Assembly: GCA_029817715.1 (NCBI GenBank) | Contig: JARUPY010000387.1 | Location: forward strand, 6,510,001 to 6,574,000 | DNA: 64,000 nt | Reading direction: 5' to 3' | From: Melastoma dodecandrum | Taxonomy: Eukaryota; Streptophyta; Magnoliopsida; Myrtales; Melastomataceae | Shown here: in pieces, positions 11,236-23,885 of the stretch | How positions within the stretch are numbered: the first letter of the stretch is position 1 | Layout of the letters: each line of letters starts with the position of its first letter | Position numbers and translations under genes: made by a program | Notes under the pieces: model-generated | The model's input: only the letters and a program-made list of their open reading frames with translations | The model's database searches: none | What the model was told of the DNA's origin: nothing

Positions 11236-12354
11236 TCAGACAAATCAATCGATTACGAGAATATGATTTTATACCTTGTAGATAAGATTTTACAGGATCG
11301 ACGAACACCAACTTCTACATATGGAAGGGGCAGGAAATCTTCTTGTCTTTGGTGTGAACACAATCATCTACCTCCCATGTGGGAAAAAACAAATAGATGT
11401 TTCCTCCTATCTTTTGGCAGTCAGGTTGATTGGATTATGTTTGTTGTCAATCACTTGTACCCACAGAGGGCATTTCGATTCTCTCCCTTTTCTCTCATCT
11501 TCTACCCGTGTTCTTGTTTGACTTTGTTCTCGGTAATATAATAATGACAGTAAAGTATGATCTCATTCTCCTTCTTGTTTCTCTTTTTCGTTTTCGTTGA
11601 ACCCGAATGGGTTCACAAGATTCCATCGCGACGTGTTGCGGTTTCCACATGAACTAGCTGAGTGCATGTATTCAATCAATTCCTTCCTGTGAAATAGTAA
11701 TGAAAATAGGCAAATTTCGGAACTGATACGTGAAACCGACCAACTTTAGCCAATAACGACCATCTATCCACTAAACTATCAACTCATAACATTTCAAAAC
11801 CACAATCATAACAATTCTCACCGATCATTTCTCGGCTACGAGATAGGCATACTGGATTCATAACTCACCACCCACGTACAATCTCGCCAAACAAATGTCA
11901 TTTCGATTCACTTACACCCTCCCTTGACCTCCTTATGAGCTGTGTGAAGCTCCCTCCCTTAACGTGCCTAAAACAGGTTGTCCTTGTCAGTTCACAAAAC
12001 GTAAGTTGTTTTTGCGGTTCGTATTCGGTCGCGCCCCCAAAATTCTCCCTTCCTCCCCCTATTCTCCACACCTCTTTTCCACCTTCCTTTCATGCATTCT
12101 TCCTCTTCTTTGCAGGCCAGAATGGCCATCCATTTTGTGCATAAGAAGGGGATGGAGGGTCCCGTCAAAACCTTAATATTTTACATTAAAATCACTTTAA
12201 TTTTACAAGTGTCGTTACCGCTCCTCATGTAAACCATATGGCACGAATTTGTATCCCAAATCTAATTAGAGAGCCCCCTTAAGGAAGCTAACTCCCCTCA
12301 ATCCAAATAAACTAAGACAAGTTGCAAGGACGATCTCACCGATGATGTAATTGT
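11236..12354. other. No gene recognised
   Basis: Short frames only (at most 92 codons, at 11263-11541), without a domain I recognise. Low-complexity pyrimidine stretches occur at about 12040-12115. Confidence 0.55.
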
Positions 12355-12363
12355 CCATCGACG
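12355..12363. repeat. 9-bp target-site duplication, left copy (CCATCGACG)
   Basis: CCATCGACG directly precedes the element terminus GGAAGCGGCTAA. An identical copy stands at 13627-13635 after the other end. Nine-base duplications are characteristic of Mutator-like elements. Confidence 0.9.
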
Positions 12364-13626
12364 GGAAGCGGCTAATGGTACGTACACGTAACCGTTAGGT
12401 TGTTTACTAAAATCACCTTTTTTTTAGTAAACTTTACTAAAAATCGACTATTTTTAGTAAAGTGTTTAGTAAAAATTAGTATAGTGTTTAGTAAAGTTTA
12501 CTAATTTTTCACTATTCACAGTTAGTAAAGTTTACTAATTTGTGTTTAGTAAAGTTACCCGGCAATTTCCACATTATTTTAGTAACCGTTTAAGAAAAAG
12601 ATCGGTAATTTCCACATTTTTTTAGTAACTTTTACTCAAAACTTTACTATTCAAGTTTAGTAAATGGTTACTAAACTTTTTAGTAAATTTGTCATCCGAT
12701 TTACTACTTGTAGTTTAGTAACTTTTACTAATTTTTTACTGTTCATATGTAGTAAACTTTACTAATTTTATTTAGTAAAATTTCAATATTTAGTAATTTT
12801 TTCGGTTCGCTTTCGAACGAAATTAGTAATAATTTACTAATATTTTTAGGAAAATTAGTAAAATACTGTTGAATATATTAAAATCGTTTGTAAATTACTA
12901 AAAATGATTTTTTTTCATAATGTTTTACTAATTTTTGAGTGAAATTTTCTGAAAATTTAGCAAACAGTTACTAACTATTTTAGTAATTTAGCTTAGGGAA
13001 TTACTAAAATATTTAGTAACTGTTTACTAAATTTTTAGAAAATTTCGCTCCGAAATTTAGTAAATCATTACAAAAAAAAATCATTTTTGGTAATTTACCA
13101 ATGATTTTATTATGTTCAACAGTATTTTACTAATTTTCCTAAAACAATTAGTAAGTCATTTCTAATTTCGTTCAAATGCCAACCGGAAAAATTACTAAAC
13201 ATTGGAATTTTACTTAATAAAATTAGTAATTTTTACTAAATATGAATAGTATAAAATTTGTAAAATTTACTAAACATCAAGTAGTAAATCGGATGAAAAA
13301 TTTACTAAAAAGTTTAGTAACCATTTACTAAACTTGAACTGTGATATTTTAGTAAAAATTACTAAAAAAAATATGGAAATCACCGATCTTTTTCGTAAAC
13401 GGTTACTAAAATAATCTAGATATTATCGGGTAACTTTATTAAACGCAAATTAGTAAACTTTACTAACTGTGAACAACGAGAAATTAGTAAACTTTACTAA
13501 ACACGTTACTAATTTTTAGGTGTTTTTTTACTAAAAACGGTCGATTTTTAGTAAAGTTTATTGAAGAAAAATTGCGATTTTAGTAAACAACATAACGGTT
13601 ACGTGCACGTACCGTTAGCCGTTTCC
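12364..13626. mobile_element. Non-autonomous MULE foldback element, 1263 bp
   Basis: The element is almost entirely one inverted repeat: arms of about 620 bp meet near 12995 (around tttagcttagggaa). The left end reads GGAAGCGGCTAATGGTACGT and the right end is its imperfect reverse complement. The arms consist largely of TTTACTAA/TTAGTAAA words, with matching single-copy landmarks such as the accccggcaatttcc-like block on the left and its counterpart at about 13380-13440. It has no coding capacity. Terminal bases match the 26603-36465 MULE over about 50 bp, so that family probably supplied the transposase. A transcript across it would fold into a long hairpin. Confidence 0.93.
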
Positions 13627-13635
13627 CCATCGACG
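13627..13635. repeat. 9-bp target-site duplication, right copy (CCATCGACG)
   Basis: Exact copy of 12355-12363, directly after the terminal ...GCCGTTTCC. Confidence 0.9.
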
Positions 13636-14390
13636 TCATATTTCAGTCACTTCGTGCTCGGTTGACCTCGTGCTTGTTACAATGAGACCATTCCGAAAAC
13701 CAAACATGATGTTAAATACTCGGAAAAAATAATTCCAAGTATTCGTCTCGTTAAATCCCACAGGATTGACCCGATTTCACTTAAATATATATCCCATCTA
13801 GGCTTTAGTTGATTCTAAAATGTACCTTCTGCCAAAGAGATATAATTTTCGAGAACAAGAATTGATGTGTAGGTATGATGATCCTTCTTAAGTATATTAT
13901 AAAAAAATAAAGTAGTGATTTTTCAAATTGGGGAACTACGTGAATACACGACTAAAAAAGTACGAACTCAATATGCCCCTATATTCGTTTATATAGTGGA
14001 CTGACAAAAGGTAAGTGGGGAAGCATCAAACTCACCCCTCGTATACTCGGTTATTCCGTAAATCTACTGTAAGTACTGCAACTTAATGAACAGCTCACGA
14101 TGATTGTGCTCGAGGAGGAATCGTTTGGTTAGGGCCGCTTCATTTGGGACCAAGAACGAATCTTGTATCTACGTTTTCAACGCTATTGTTGGTTAAGGCT
14201 TCCACCAAAGGCTAGCGTACTTACAATGCTTCAACGCAACTATCTTCACCATCATGTCTTCTGAAACTTCCTCTCAGTTGAAGATCTCTCTATGGTGTGT
14301 ATCTAGAAGATGAACTCTTCTAGATTGAGACTGCCTTCGAACTCAACGATCTGCATTGACATCATTAGAGCTCTTCCCGAAGGGCGCATT
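13636..14390. other. No gene recognised
   Basis: Intergenic sequence between the foldback and the Athila LTR. No domain, repeat or RNA gene recognised. Confidence 0.55.
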
Positions 14391-15600
14391 TGTTAACTCT
14401 AAGAAATTAGAGTTATATGTTCAATTTACTAACCTAAATTAGTGTTAAACACCAAATATTTATAGGATCATGTAGTTAGTTTGCATGTTATTTCCATTTT
14501 AGTCATTTTGCTTGGATACTTTCATACTTTTGATATTCTTTACAGGAAAAGAATTGATATGACGTGAAATTCATGTCGAGGAAAATATCTTGAAGGAGGA
14601 TTGACAAGAAGGTAGAGGGTAGAGTTGCCGAGAGGGAAGCTGCTTGGCAGTAAGAGTCATCTGGCCACACGAGGACTTGGAGTGGCCACAAGAGTGCAGC
14701 GGACTTGGACAGAGAGGTTTGTGTGGCCACACGGGACGAGAAGATCTTTTTATAATATGTCTTAAAATCTTTGGTGATTCGGGATATTTATCCTAGCTAT
14801 AAAAGGGATTTAAGTCATGGATTGCTGGAGAGACGGGGGCAGCTCGACGACGGCCGAAAGGCGAGAAATTGGAGAATACGATGTAGATTTTCTTTTCTTT
14901 TTTCATATTTTGCTTGTCAGCTAGTATGCGGAACTAAACTCTTCACCTAGGATGGTGATGAACCGATTCGTGTAGTTAATTATTTAAACTCTTTTCGGAA
15001 TTAATATATGAAGTTTCATGTTTTCTTATATTCTCTTGTCGTTAATGCTTGCATCTCGGGTTGATTGCCGATTTGTTTGATTTCTTATCCTTTAGTAGAC
15101 TCGAGACAGGGACTTAGGAATAAAAGAGGGAGAATATAACCTAGGTTAAGCCTGAGAGATCTCGTTAACTCAGATGAGTATAGAGATATACGCTCGTAGA
15201 TACTCAAGATAACAATTGGCACGTAAAACGGTCATAGTTGCTCGTAAAGATATAAGTTTGTGGGTAAATTATAATTCACAGTTACAAAATCAAGAGAGGT
15301 CTAACGAACTATAAGAATTATAGTTAGTAAATGTGAAACCGAGTGAATTGAGGAAGAGAGAGTGCAGATAGTTCGCGAACGATATGGAATTCATAGTCCT
15401 GGGTTTTTCATCCATTAATTTACTCTATACTTGCTTTTGTTTAGTTGCTATTTTCATTCCTTTATTAAATCTTTATAAACAAATCAAATCTTTACTTCGA
15501 CGGAACTAAGACTTCTTAGGTTGAAATCAACAAAATATTCTGGACAATCTTCGTGGGACGATATCCTTTCTCATCATTTTACTGCTTGTTTGACCCATAT
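14391..15600 (+). repeat. 5' LTR of the Athila element
   Basis: Starts TGTTAACTCTAAGAAATTAG and matches 23886-25120 along its length. A TATA box (CTATAAAAGG) lies at 14797-14806. Two copies of a GTGGCCAC-type palindrome sit at about 14657-14665 and 14718-14730. The end is set by loss of similarity to the other LTR after gacccatata. Confidence 0.85.
14797..14806 (+). promoter_or_regulatory. LTR TATA box (Athila 5' LTR)
   Basis: CTATAAAAGG, conserved as GATATAAAAGG at 24313-24323 in the 3' LTR. The position, about 400 bp into the LTR, fits the U3/R border. Confidence 0.6.
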
Positions 15601-15696
15601 AGTTATGGGGAATTGTGCCACAATTTATTTTGTTATTTTTGACATTATCAAGTACTTAAATTTAGTCACAAATTTTCATTCTCATTTCGCAAGTGT

Positions 15697-16341
15697 ATGC
15701 GATACTCTAGAAGTGAAAACGAGCTACTCTTCGACCCTGAGATTGAGCGAACTTTTTGGATATTGAGAAGAGATCAAAAGAAATTAATGGTGAACGTAAA
15801 TAATCTTCTAAATATTGAGGATCCACTGCAAAGAAGGACGATGCAGGATTATGTGCAGCCAACCCCGCAAAATCATACAAGATTCCTACGTCCAGAAATA
15901 CAAGCAGACACGTTTGAGATTATGCCATCTATTATTTACATGATTGAAAATTCTAATTTTGGTGGCATGATAAATGAGGATCCACATTGGCATTTGACAT
16001 GTTTTGAAGATTTATGTGGAACTTTCAGGTAAAACGGAGTATCAGCAGAAAAAATCAAGTTGTGGATATATCCATTCTCACTTCGGGATAAAGCCAAACC
16101 GTTGTTATATTCGCTGCCTGACAAATCAGTCAGCTCGTGGGATGATCTAAGAAAGCATTTCTTGTCCAAGTACTACCCACCGAGTAGGACAATAAAAATA
16201 AGGAATGACATCACGTCATTTCGCCAACTACCCAATGAATCTATGTGCGAAGCATGGGACAGATTCAAGGAGTTGCAAAGGTTATGTCCCCACCATGACA
16301 AACCTAAATGGATGTGGTTCAAAGCTTCTATAATGGGTTAG
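15697..16341 (+). pseudogene. Athila gag (capsid region), broken
   Basis: Two adjacent frames, 15697-16032 (111 codons) and 16060-16341 (93 codons), together form an Athila gag. The first holds RPEIQADTFEIMPSI and NEDPHWHLTCFEDL; the second holds PFSLRDKAKPLLYSLP, LSKYYPP and RNDITSFRQLPNESMCEAW. They are parted by a frame change and a stop at about 16030. The second ends in a stop after ASIMG, where the family normally continues. Confidence 0.85.
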
Positions 16342-17160
16342 CGGACCAACTTCAATCGACAATAGATTGAGCCGCTGGGGGTACAATAATGAACAAAACT
16401 CCATAAGATGCTTTGGAATTGTTCGAAGCAATGGCAACTAATGGCCAGAGAAGAACACCAGCAAGAGGAGGAGGCTATCACAAACTTGATGCCATAACCG
16501 CACTCAGCGCCCAACTTGAAACTCTTACAAAAGAAATTGTTGCATTATGCACCTCATCTCAGATATCTACTAATGCTTGTGCTATTTTGTAGGTCATGGA
16601 AATGGAAGAATCGAACGAGGTGAATTATGGAGGTGCCAACAACCGAAACAATCCGTTCTCTAATACATACAATCCAGGATGGCGGAGTCACCCCAATTTT
16701 TCTTGGCGACAATAACCAAGACCTTAAGATCCAGTCCAGCCAAGAGCAAGCCAACCACCAGACTTTACAGCTGTAATGAGACAACCCATAGATGAGTCCA
16801 AATCTAGTGTTGACGATTTGTTGAGAAAGGTACTTGCAAGAAATGAAGAAGTCCGGAAACAACATGAGGAGACATAAAAGAAATAAGAACTGATGTTAAA
16901 GGACCATGTAACTTCAATCAAGCAGTTGGAGATGCAGATGGGTCAAATCGCAGGATCACTGGTCATGCGACCACATGGAGCGTTACCAAGCAACCCGGAG
17001 TTCAACCCAAAAACTCGGGAGAATTACATTGCTATCACTCTTCGAAATGGAAAAGATCTAGAAGAAGAATTTGAGAGACAAGAGGTTGAAAAGGAACATG
17101 CTCGTGAAAGACGATGAAACAAGGTACGTGAGGAAGAGTCTAGAAAAGACTCTGAATAAC
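16342..17160 (+). pseudogene. Athila gag C-terminal linker, broken
   Basis: Readable in pieces. 16893-17117 (74 codons) shows IKQLEMQMGQIAGSL, RPHGALPSNPEFNPK and IAITLRNGKDLEEE, the linker between gag and protease typical of Athila. The upstream part holds several stops. A CCHC knuckle was not seen. Confidence 0.75.
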
Positions 17161-17284
17161 TTGTTGCAGCTACACCGGTGCATACCAATCCTGCTCCTAC
17201 AATTCCAAAAATTCCTTTTCACAAAGACTAAGAAAACATGGTGATGAGCAATAGTTTAAGAAATTTCTTGAGGTCTTTAAAAAG

Positions 17285-18180
17285 TTGCAGATCAACATCT
17301 CATTTACGGAGGCTCTGGAGCAAATGCCGAGCTATGTAAAGTTCATGAAGGACATCCTCTGGAAGAAAAGAAAGCTCGGTGGTCATGAAACAATCTCCCT
17401 TACAGAAGAATGTAGCGTGACCTTGCAAAGGAAACTTCCTCCTAAGCTTAAGGATCCGGGCAAGTTTACCATCCCATGTAACAATGGGAAGGATTTTTTC
17501 AGACATGCCTTATGTGACCTAGGAGCAAGTATCAACCTGATGTCGTTTTCCATTTTTGAGAACTAAATATTGGGAAGGTAAGACCTACATCACTCACTTT
17601 ACAATTAGCTGATCGTTCTTATACTTATCCTAAGGGTATTGTGGAGGATGTTTTGGTGAAGGTTGACAAGTTCATATTTCCCATTGATTTTGTTATTTTG
17701 GTCTACGAAGAAGATAGTGAGATCCCCATCATCCTAGTACGACCGTTCCTAGCCACGGGGAGAACATTAATCGATGTCCAGAAAGGAGAACTGACGATAA
17801 GAGTTCATGACCAGGAGGTAATATTCAACATTTATAATGCTATTAAAATGCCTAACGAGTTTGATGAATGCAGATACATGGACATAATTGATGAAGTTGA
17901 ATACGAGACATTTCTGGAATACTGTGAGTTGGAGTCAGAAGAGGAAAAGCCACATGAAAACGCACCACATGATAAGGAATTTGAGAAGGGAGATGTAAAT
18001 TATATACGTCAATTCAAAAAGGTGGAACCACTTGATCATCCTTCATCAACAATAAAGTCATCCATTGAAGAACCCCCAAAGTTAGAACTAAAACCGTTGC
18101 CCGAGCATTTGAGGTATTCTTACTTAGGTAAGGAAAATACTCTTCTAGTTATCATTTCATCATCATTGACTAACAAGTAG
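17285..18180 (+). pseudogene. Athila protease and linker, broken
   Basis: 17285-17566 (93 codons) contains LEQMPSYVKFMKDIL, KLPPKLKDPGKFTIPC and the protease box LCDLGASINLM; Athila uses DLGAS where most retropepsins have DTGAS. A stop and frame change follow at 17566. 17641-18180 (179 codons) carries the protease C-terminal half (IPIILVRPFLATGRTLIDV) and the acidic linker to RT. Confidence 0.85.
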
Positions 18181-19277
18181 GTGGAGATGTTGTTACAAGT
18201 GCTCCGAGAGCATAAGACGGCCATTGGATGGACAATCGCAGACATCAAAGGGATTAGTCCAATACTCTGCATGCATAAGATCGTGTTGAACAATGACAAA
18301 AAGCCCACAATTGAACAATAACGAAGACTAAATCCACACATGAAGGAAGTGGTAAGGAAGGAAATAATTAAGTGGCATGATGCAAGTATTATTTATCCGA
18401 TCTCATATAGTTCTTGGGTGAGTCTAGTAAAATATGTGTGGAAAAAAGGAGGCATGAAAGTTGTAGAAAATAGCAAAACCGAACTCATCCCAACAAGGAT
18501 AGTCACGGGCTAGAGAGTATGCATGGACTATCCGAAACTCAATGCAGCCACATGCAAGGACCACTTCCCACTTCATTGATCAGATGTTGGATCGACTAGA
18601 AGGTAAAAGTTATTATTACTTTCTTGATGGTTATTCAGGTTATAACCAAATCACAATCGCACCAAAGTATCAAGAAAAGACCGCGTTCACTTGCCCTTAC
18701 GATACGTTTCCTTTCCGTCGAATGCCGTTTGGTTTATGCAACGCACCTGCCACTTTTAAGCGGTGCATTACAACAATCTTCTCTGACATGATTGAAAAGA
18801 CCATCGAGGTATTTATGAATGATATTTTCGTATTCGGATTGACATTTGAAAACTGTTTAGATAACCTTGAGGCTGTCTTAAATCATATGAAGAGACAAAT
18901 TTATTTTAAACTGGGAAAAATGTCATTTCATGGTGCGAGAAGGTATTGTTCTTGGCCACATGATTTCTGATAGCAGAATTGAAGTTGACAAGGCTAAAGT
19001 GGAGACAATCAATAAAATGCCGCCTCCAACGTCAGTAAAGGGTGTACAAAGCTTCTTGGGCCATGCCGGATTCTATAGGCGATTCATAAAAGACTTCTCC
19101 AATATTACCAAACTGTTATGTAACCTCGTGGAGAAAGATGCACCTTTTGTGTTTGACAGTAAGTGTATGGAAGCATTTCTTGAGTTGAAAGGAAGGTTAG
19201 TCTCCGCCCCGATCATCATAGCTCCTGAATGGACTCTCCTGTTGAACTTATGTGTGATGCTAGTGATACGGTCATAA
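18181..19277 (+). pseudogene. Athila reverse transcriptase, broken; catalytic Asp changed
   Basis: RT text is spread over three frames with stops at about 18319 and 18513. Recognisable runs are VCMDYPKLNAAT, FLDGYSGYNQI, RMPFGLCNAPATF and the thumb HMISDSRIEVDKAKVE, then SFLGHAGFYRRFIKDF. The catalytic box reads FMNDI where the family has Phe-Met-Asp-Asp, so the first catalytic aspartate is asparagine. A frame change lies at about 18930-18970. Confidence 0.88.
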
Positions 19278-19640
19278 GAGCTGTCTTAGGGTAGAAAAAG
19301 AATAAGCATTCTCATGCAATCTACTATGCTAACAAGACACTAGATTCAACGATGGTAAATTACACCACAACAGAAAGAAATGTTAGAAATTGTGTTTGCT
19401 TTTGATAAGTTTAGATCGTATCTGATTGGATATGCAATTATTGTTCATATTGATCATGTAGTTATACGATACTTAATTTCTAAGCCAACGCAAAACCAAG
19501 ATTAATTCGTTAGATGTTATTGTTGCAAGAGTTCGACCTAACTATTGTGGACAGGAAAGGGACCGAGAACCAGGTGGCAGATCAATTGTCGAGATTGGAA
19601 GAGGGAAATGTGATTGCACATTCAACAGTGATTAATTATT
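19245..19640 (+). pseudogene. Athila RNase H, broken
   Basis: Reads MCDASDTVIRAVLG, then a stop at about 19294. It continues as HAIYYANKTLDSTMVNYTTTEKE, then HIDHVVIRYL, and DQLSRLEEGN-like text near 19580-19610, with frame changes between. Confidence 0.75.
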
Positions 19641-19645
19641 CTTTT

Positions 19646-20940
19646 TCAGATGAACAACTACTCACTGTTGATGTAGATGCACCGTAGTACGCCGACTATG
19701 TGAATTACATCGTAGCAAACGTTCTCCCTCTGGACATCACAAGTCAACAATACAGGAGGTTTGTGCATGAAGTTAAGTTTTATATGTGGGATGAACTTCT
19801 TCTTTTCAAGAAATTTACAGATCGGGTCATTCGGCGATGCGTCCCTGAAGAGGAAATGATGCCGATTCTTGAGCAGTGCCATACAGCTCCATATGGTGGA
19901 CACTTTGGTGTTCACAAAACCGCAACAAAAGTTCTCCAGTTAGGTTTCTTTTGGCCTACCCTCTTTAGAGATGCACATAATTTTGTTGCCAATTGTGATC
20001 GTTGCCAATGTATGGGAAACATTTCTCGTCATGGTGAGATGCCTCTATAAAACATATTAGAAGTGGCAATATTTGATGTGTGGGTAATAGACTTCATGTG
20101 CCCTTTGTTGACTCTTTTAAGAATAGATACATTTTAGTTGCGGTTGACTATGTATCTAAATGGATTGAAGCTACCGCATTGCCAATAAATGATGCTCATG
20201 GAGTGTTAAAGTTTCTCAAACAAATTTTCACGGTTTTGGAGCACCAAGGGCCATTATTAGTGGCGACGGAGCACATTTTTGCAATGGAAAATTCACTACA
20301 CTCATGAGAAAATACGGCGTCAAGCACAAGGTCACATTACCCTACCATCCGCAAATGTGTGGCCAAGTAGAAGTGTCAATTAGACAAATAAAGAGGATCC
20401 TGGAAAAAAAAGGTGAGCACTAACAGGAAGGATTGGTCGATCAAATTGGCTGATGCTCTGTGGGGATATCGGGCAACATGTAAGACCCCAATTGGAACAT
20501 CGCCATACAAGTTGGTCTTTGAAAAAGCATGTCATCTGTCAGTGGATCTAGAGCATAAAGTGTATTGGGCAATTCAAAAACTCAACATGGATCCCACTGC
20601 GGCAGGAGGACACAAGCTTATGTAACAGAATGAAATGGAAGAATTTCGCTTAGACACTTATGAGAATGTGCGAATTTATAAAGAGAAAATCAAAGTGTGG
20701 CATGATCTTCGAATCAAAGATCGTAAATTTTTTCCAGGTTAGCTCATGCTTTTGTTTAACTCACGTCTTAAGTTGTTTCCAGGAAAACTTAAATCTCGTT
20801 GGTCGGGACCATTCAAGCTTACCCAGGTATTACCTTACGGAGTCCTCAAGTTGTTGGGAAATAATGATTCAAATAGGTTTAAGGTAAATGCTACCCGAGT
20901 GAAGCCCTACTTTGGTGGTACTGTTAACGGGACCCGGTGA
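19646..20940 (+). pseudogene. Athila integrase, broken
   Basis: 19700-20050 has the zinc-binding HHCC domain (HTAPYGGHFGVHKT ... CDRCQCMG). 20080-20307 has core text (ILVAVDYVSKWIEA), but the second catalytic block is lost in a frame change near 20255. 20413-20625 holds WGYRATCKTPIGTSPY, and 20746-20940 the C-terminal SGPFKLTQVLPYGVL. The usual sequence after the stop (caagctgacgacgctaaatc) is still visible at about 20980. Confidence 0.85.
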
Positions 20941-21109
20941 CACAAGTGATGGAAGACATCGAACCAAAGTCAAGCGTCAAGCTGACGACGCTAAATCAAG
21001 TGCTTATTGGGAGGCAACCAAATACTCCTTTTCAGTTTAATTTATGCATTTTTGTTATTTTAGTTTTATTTTTATTTTGATTCTCTTTTAGTTCAACATA
21101 ATTTTCATG

Positions 21110-21430
21110 CACGTAGTAAGTGGTGGACAGAAGGTTTCGTGCTGCCATCTCACACATTTTTTTAGGGCCACACGGACGGCATCTTCCATCACATAAGGTT
21201 TTGTGAGGACACACAACACTTTTGTGTGGCCAGACAGACGACAGCCTCCATCACAGAAGGTTTCATGTGGCCATAACCCACTTTTATGTGGCCACACCAA
21301 TGCACGGTACCATCATAGAAGGTTCTGTGTGGCCACACCACACTTTTGTGTTGCCACACTGTTGGAACCAAATGCCATAGAATATCTCGTGTGGCCACAC
21401 CCTACTTTCGTGTGGCTACACCACCTTTAT
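21110..21430. repeat. Tandem array with GTGTGGCCACAC palindromes
   Basis: About five imperfect units of roughly 60 bp, each built from agaaggtttcgtgtggccac, a short spacer, and acttttgtgtggccacac. The self-complementary 12-mer recurs in perfect or near-perfect form many times. Related palindromes occur in both LTRs of the same element. Confidence 0.85.
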
Positions 21431-21489
21431 TAAAAAAATTAAATATAAGAAACACCAAAAATCGAATTTATTTCTGTCCTTCGTCTTCT

Positions 21490-22860
21490 CATTGACTCTC
21501 CACTCTTGTTTTGCTCTTACCCTAGGGGAAAAGGAAGGATCGCGACTCCCACAAGAAACACCCACCCACGCCGGTCATCCTCCACAATGCCCACCCATCA
21601 CCCGAGGTGCACCGCCTCGGCCGATTGTGGAGGTGCCCACCCGATTCCATCAACAAGAAGTGGTGGGTCTTGCTTCATCTCCTTGAGTAACGAAATCTGC
21701 ATCGGGAACCACCGCGGTTTGTATCCTCCAACCGACCTCTTTGGGTACCGTCTAGATTTAGGTTTTCTCTTTATTATTGTGTGATTGTATCATTTGGGTT
21801 GCTCATAGCACCTAACAAGAAGTCAAAATCTATCGAGGAATGCACCACTAGGGCTACGGTGAGATGGAGTTTGTCAGAGGCAACGAAGGAACACTATTGT
21901 CAAGCTTTGGTAAGTCGAGCAATTGTCCTGGAACGAGGCATTGCTACTGATCATTCGGATATATACAAATTTTGCAACCTAATTGCAAAATTTCATTAGA
22001 AGAAGTTGGTCGAGTAGTGCCGATTGTGCGTGAATTTTTTGCCAATGTTGGTAATCCCAAAAACCCACCGGATGTTGTTTTTATGAGCATAAAATTGGTT
22101 TGTTTTAGTATTGTAGCAATAACCGAACTTTATGAGCTTCCCAAGATCTAATGTGATGATTTTAGAGCAGCCCTAGAGGAAGATTTTAACCCGACTGATG
22201 TACTAAAATGTCTCACAACTGACGGCTTGACTTGGAGAATGTCTAAAAATAGTGATTTGTATCCTAAGGCTCGTATGTGATTACAATTCATATCCAGTAG
22301 GCTTATTCTTTTCACGAACACGACGAATGTCACTAAGGAAAGGGTTGTGCTAATATTTTGCAATATGGAAGGTAAGCATATTGACGTAGGAACACTCATT
22401 TATCGAATGCTAAGAATAGCCTTGCAGGATACCAAGCTTAGGATGTGGTTCCCCATTACAATTTTTGAATTATGTAGGCGAGCGGGTGTGATTTGGGATA
22501 CCAAGGAAGAGCTGCTCCATCCTCAAAGGCCGCTTAATGACACCACCATGAGCATGATGATTCGAGATTTTAATTGTAAACATGATGACAAACAAGGTAC
22601 TACGTCTAGCCTTGCGAAACATCATTGTTCTAAACCTTCTGGTCCGGCAGCGTCTTCGTCTATAAGAAGCAATGTATTCGTCGACTAATGTCATCAAATG
22701 GAACAATTCATGCATTATCAAGTCGAGTGCAATCAACGATTTGCCGTAGCTTTGAATGTCGACCTCGGTGATCTTGTGAATCCTTTTACACCCCTTTCTC
22801 TAAGCCACAATAATGATGATATGGATGTTGATTTCGAGGACGATGAATAAGGAGCTTGTG
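21490..22860 (+). pseudogene. Third ORF of the Athila element, broken
   Basis: The coding trace sits between integrase and the 3' LTR, the env-like position in Athila. The clearest part is 22347-22688 (113 codons): MEGKHIDVGTLIYRM, then FPITIFELCRRAGV. This resembles the putative plant transposon protein domain often found in such third ORFs. Weaker traces run from 21781 and continue to about 22860 in shifting frames, ending in an acidic Asp/Glu tail. The function of this ORF is not known. Confidence 0.6.
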
Positions 22861-23864
22861 TTTCCCTTCCCTTACTTTTTTTTTTATATTTCTTTCTTTT
22901 CTTTATCATCGGGATGATGCTTCATCTAGGTTTGGGGGGATTTGCAGTTGCATTTGATTTATTTTTTAGGTTAGATTCGTTGAGTGCATGAGTTTATAAT
23001 GTCAGAATGCCTGGGGAGTCGGAGTTGGTATAATTGTATTCAATGAGGCGATTAATCGGTTACGCTTCTAGTTGTGGGGGGACGAGAGTCTAAACTCTGA
23101 CTTGTGTGAGTTGATATTGTGTTCGTACCCAAAGCTAAGTGAAAAATTGTTTTTATCACAGAAACTAGTCCGGATCACTCAGAGCACATGGAAGTTAGGA
23201 AGGAGTAGAGCCACCTAAATAACCTTGTGAAGTGAACCTTTAGGTGAAATGAATATAAATAAAAAAATATTGTCAAGGCTCTAGTACCAATCTCCAGGAA
23301 AAAAAAAGAAGAAGAAAGAAAGTATCAAAAACTAACAATGTCTGAATAAGTACTTGTGGTGTGAGTCGCGATAGTGGTGGCTTGAGTTAGTAGATCCAGT
23401 GGGTGCTTTATCACCTAATTCCTTGGACTGACTTGTTTGGGAGTCATTGGTCGAAAGCTCGTTACTTGAGTCTCTATTATTACTGATAAGACACTTAGAT
23501 TCGAGCAAGAGCAAAAGAAAAAAAAGAACTGAGAAATTGGTGGAATGTGGTGAGACTTGGAGCAAGTAGATCGAGGTGTTAGGATGGTTTTTCAAATCAT
23601 CTATTTGAAATGTATTATTTGAGTGATGGAGTTGTTGTAAGTTGGAAATGTGTTTATTGAAAATGTTTTTAGGAAAAGATGGTGGAGGATAGGAACATGA
23701 CGTTGTCAAAACACCAGTTTGGCAAGGGCAGGAATCTAACTACCCTGGTTGAGTAGCTGATATTTGAGAACAAAGAGCTTGATTGACGACTCCAAGGACC
23801 ATGCTTAAGTTTTCATTAGAGTGTTTTAGGTGCATTGTTTTCTTTGTGTTTTTCTCGGGACTAG

Positions 23865-23885
23865 CAAAACTTAGGTTTGGGAGTG
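23865..23885 (+). other. Polypurine tract region next to the 3' LTR
   Basis: acttaggtttgggagtg directly precedes the LTR start TGTAAACTATAAG, as expected for the plus-strand primer site of an Athila element. Confidence 0.55.

Noticed and set aside
23332..23709. 125-codon minus-strand ORF ahead of the Athila 3' LTR
   Set aside because: Low-complexity Ser/Asn/Leu text antisense to the non-coding 3' region of the element; no family recognised.
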